Assembly: GCA_009885105.1 (NCBI GenBank)
Contig: VFLI01000032.1
Coordinates: 1 to 62,824, forward strand
Length of the DNA: 62,824 bases
Direction of reading: 5' to 3'
Source of the DNA: Spirochaetia bacterium
Lineage (GTDB): Bacteria > Spirochaetota > Leptospiria > Leptospirales > Leptonemataceae
The position numbers and the translations under genes were made by a program. The notes under the pieces were generated by a model that saw only the letters and a list, made by a program, of their open reading frames with translations, was not told the origin of the DNA and did no database searches. This document shows positions 61,854 through 62,824 of the stretch, piece by piece (within the stretch, counting starts at the first letter, position 1; each line of letters opens with the position of its first letter).

Positions 61854-62824
61854 TACATTGAGGAAGTAAAACCGAAATTTACCGTTTTTTGATCAACGGC
61901 ATCATAAATGGACGTGGATGAGTTGTATACCCAGGTACGCTGGTAACCGACTTTTACGTACAGACCGCCGAAAAGGATATAACCGGCTTCCGCTGCAGCC
62001 AGACTGCGGTCGTCATAGATGAAGGATTCCTTGATGTCATCAAATCCTTTTTTCATGTAGTAGCCATTCGCAAAAAAGCCAAGTATATTCGGCACATAAA
62101 AGCCCAGAAATACCCTGGAATTCAACGGTCCATCATAATCTTCATAGGTTCCGTCGATCACAAAAATATTCAAAATTTCCAGCCTTGCTTCACCAAAATA
62201 TCCTTTCACCTTGGGTCCTGATTTATCCAGACTCTGCAGATAGGCCAGTTTTGTCTGACTGGTTGTCGTTGCCGTGCCCGCGCTCGCACCTGTTCCTCCT
62301 GGCGCGTAGGCCGTGCGTTCCAGGGCGTAATAGGAATCAAAGTAGACAGGAATGTAGTTGGAGTTCAATTCTCTGTATTCAGGTCGTAAATAAAACTTAA
62401 TAATATTTGAAAATCGAAATTCCGTGTTCAGACCGCCGTGAATGCCTTCGCTGCCGTCATAGTATTTGATTTTATTCACATCGACATACGGTGTTACATC
62501 CAGCCAGTCAAAAGGAGATAACCGAAATTCCGTATCCGTGCCTATGATGGTCAGTGTCTCTGTTTTGCCTTCCCGAGGCCGCAGTGTTTCCGGATCCACA
62601 ACAAGGTTTCCGGAACCGTCTTTTTCCAGAGACAGAGGGGCATTGAAATCGCTTGCAATTGTGTATCCGATTGCCCAGCGACTCCAGAAAGTGCGTCCCC
62701 ATTTTTCTTTCTTTTCATCTGCGGAAGCTGACGACTGTCCGGGTGTTTGACCCGGCGTCTGTCCAGGAGTCTGACCGGGTGTTTGACCCGGCGTCTGTCC
62801 AGGAGTCTGACCGGGTGTTTGTCC
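61853..62824 (-). CDS. Outer-membrane-barrel-like protein with GQTP repeats (cut by right edge)
   Basis: The frame enters at the right edge and gives 323 residues to a TAG at 61853. It opens with seven GQTP tetrapeptides, followed by a Ser-rich stretch and KKEKWGRTFWSRWAIGYTIA. The rest alternates polar and hydrophobic residues like beta strands (PVYFDSYYALERTAYAPG, GGLYVKVGYQRTWVYNSS) and ends in VNFGFTSSM. This fits an outer-membrane beta barrel whose N-terminal repeat is periplasmic or exposed. An internal GTG at 62599 is not the start, because the frame is open and coherent upstream. The signal peptide lies outside the window. Confidence 0.75.
   Translation of the reverse strand, partial: GQTPGQTPGQTPGQTPGQTPGQTPGQTPGQSSASADEKKEKWGRTFWSRWAIGYTIASDFNAPLSLEKDGSGNLVVDPETLRPREGKTETLTIIGTDTEFRLSPFDWLDVTPYVDVNKIKYYDGSEGIHGGLNTEFRFSNIIKFYLRPEYRELNSNYIPVYFDSYYALERTAYAPGGTGASAGTATTTSQTKLAYLQSLDKSGPKVKGYFGEARLEILNIFVIDGTYEDYDGPLNSRVFLGFYVPNILGFFANGYYMKKGFDDIKESFIYDDRSLAAAEAGYILFGGLYVKVGYQRTWVYNSSTSIYDAVDQKTVNFGFTSSM
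62741..62824. repeat. Coding tandem repeat for (GQTP)n
   Basis: On the minus strand seven 12-bp units encode GQTP. They are arranged as a 36-bp higher unit (GGTCAGACTCCT, GGACAGACGCCG, GGTCAAACACCC) present twice without any mismatch. One further 12-bp unit reaches the window edge. The array may continue beyond it. Confidence 0.9.

Noticed and set aside
61376..61869. Two overlapping plus-strand reading frames of 137-161 codons over the repeat cluster
   Set aside because: They lie over repeats, have Arg/Pro/Ser-rich low-complexity products and run antisense to the flanking genes. The codons mirror the repeat units, so they are not genes.
62599..62599. GTG at 62599 as start of the barrel protein
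   Set aside because: The same frame is open to the window edge and encodes a coherent GQTP repeat and linker, so the GTG is internal.

Overview
The window looks like a chromosomal segment of a Gram-negative bacterium from the Spirochaetota, most likely the Leptospirales. This is inferred, not proven. The support is: several 7TM/SpoIIE-type phosphatases and many multidomain sensor proteins; a CheX phosphatase; lipoproteins with relaxed lipoboxes (Asn or Ala before the Cys) as in spirochetes; an AT-rich glycosyltransferase of Leptospira-like composition; and a moderate GC background. No rRNA or tRNA gene was found.

Bases 1-10151 (minus strand) hold a tightly overlapping complex I operon. Its order is a small unknown gene, a NuoF-C/GltD fusion, then nuoG-A-B-C-D-H-I-J-K-L, with nuoL cut by the left edge. 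Normal NuoE and NuoF are absent here. A flavoprotein related to the glutamate synthase small subunit, carrying the NuoF iron-sulfur domain, occupies their place, so the electron-input module is unusual. After a MaoC hydratase comes a three-gene CheY-CheX-CheA-like signalling operon (10806-14346). Next is an ArsR regulator with a methyltransferase, joined by two copies of the same palindromic operator. An esterase and a 7TM/SpoIIE phosphatase close this part.

Bases 19179-24921 form an accessory island. It holds an IS3 remnant, an AT-rich GT-C type membrane protein, a decayed IS110 transposase, a second GT-C type membrane protein and about 1.2 kb of apparently non-coding DNA. Bases 24922-34356 carry an alpha-carbonic anhydrase lipoprotein, a two-gene split version of the large 2-hydroxyacyl-CoA dehydratase activase-like protein, a large unknown membrane protein and a methyl-accepting chemotaxis protein.

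Bases 34540-49945 are rich in signalling genes. They include a hybrid histidine kinase with a receiver/ATPase protein that lacks the phospho-acceptor His, and a compact ECF sigma operon laid out like cnrYXH (periplasmic Spy/CnrX-like sensor, sigma factor, one-TM anti-sigma candidate) behind an ECF-type promoter. Two more SpoIIE phosphatases, a zinc-ribbon/GGDEF fusion, a frameshifted toroid-type gene and several membrane proteins or hydrolases complete this part.

Bases 49999-58492 hold four small lipoprotein genes downstream of a 2265-residue SpvB/FG-GAP/RHS protein. Its very hydrophobic C-terminal domain follows the RHS core, and an AT-rich lipoprotein gene starts 3 bases after its stop, a layout expected of a polymorphic toxin with an immunity gene. 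Four 8-bp tandem repeats lie at the start of the RHS gene and could switch its frame. The right end (58791-62824) has a double cyclic-nucleotide-binding protein, a TPR protein, an unknown protein, a dense intergenic repeat cluster, and an outer-membrane-barrel-like protein that enters the right edge with a GQTP tetrapeptide repeat.
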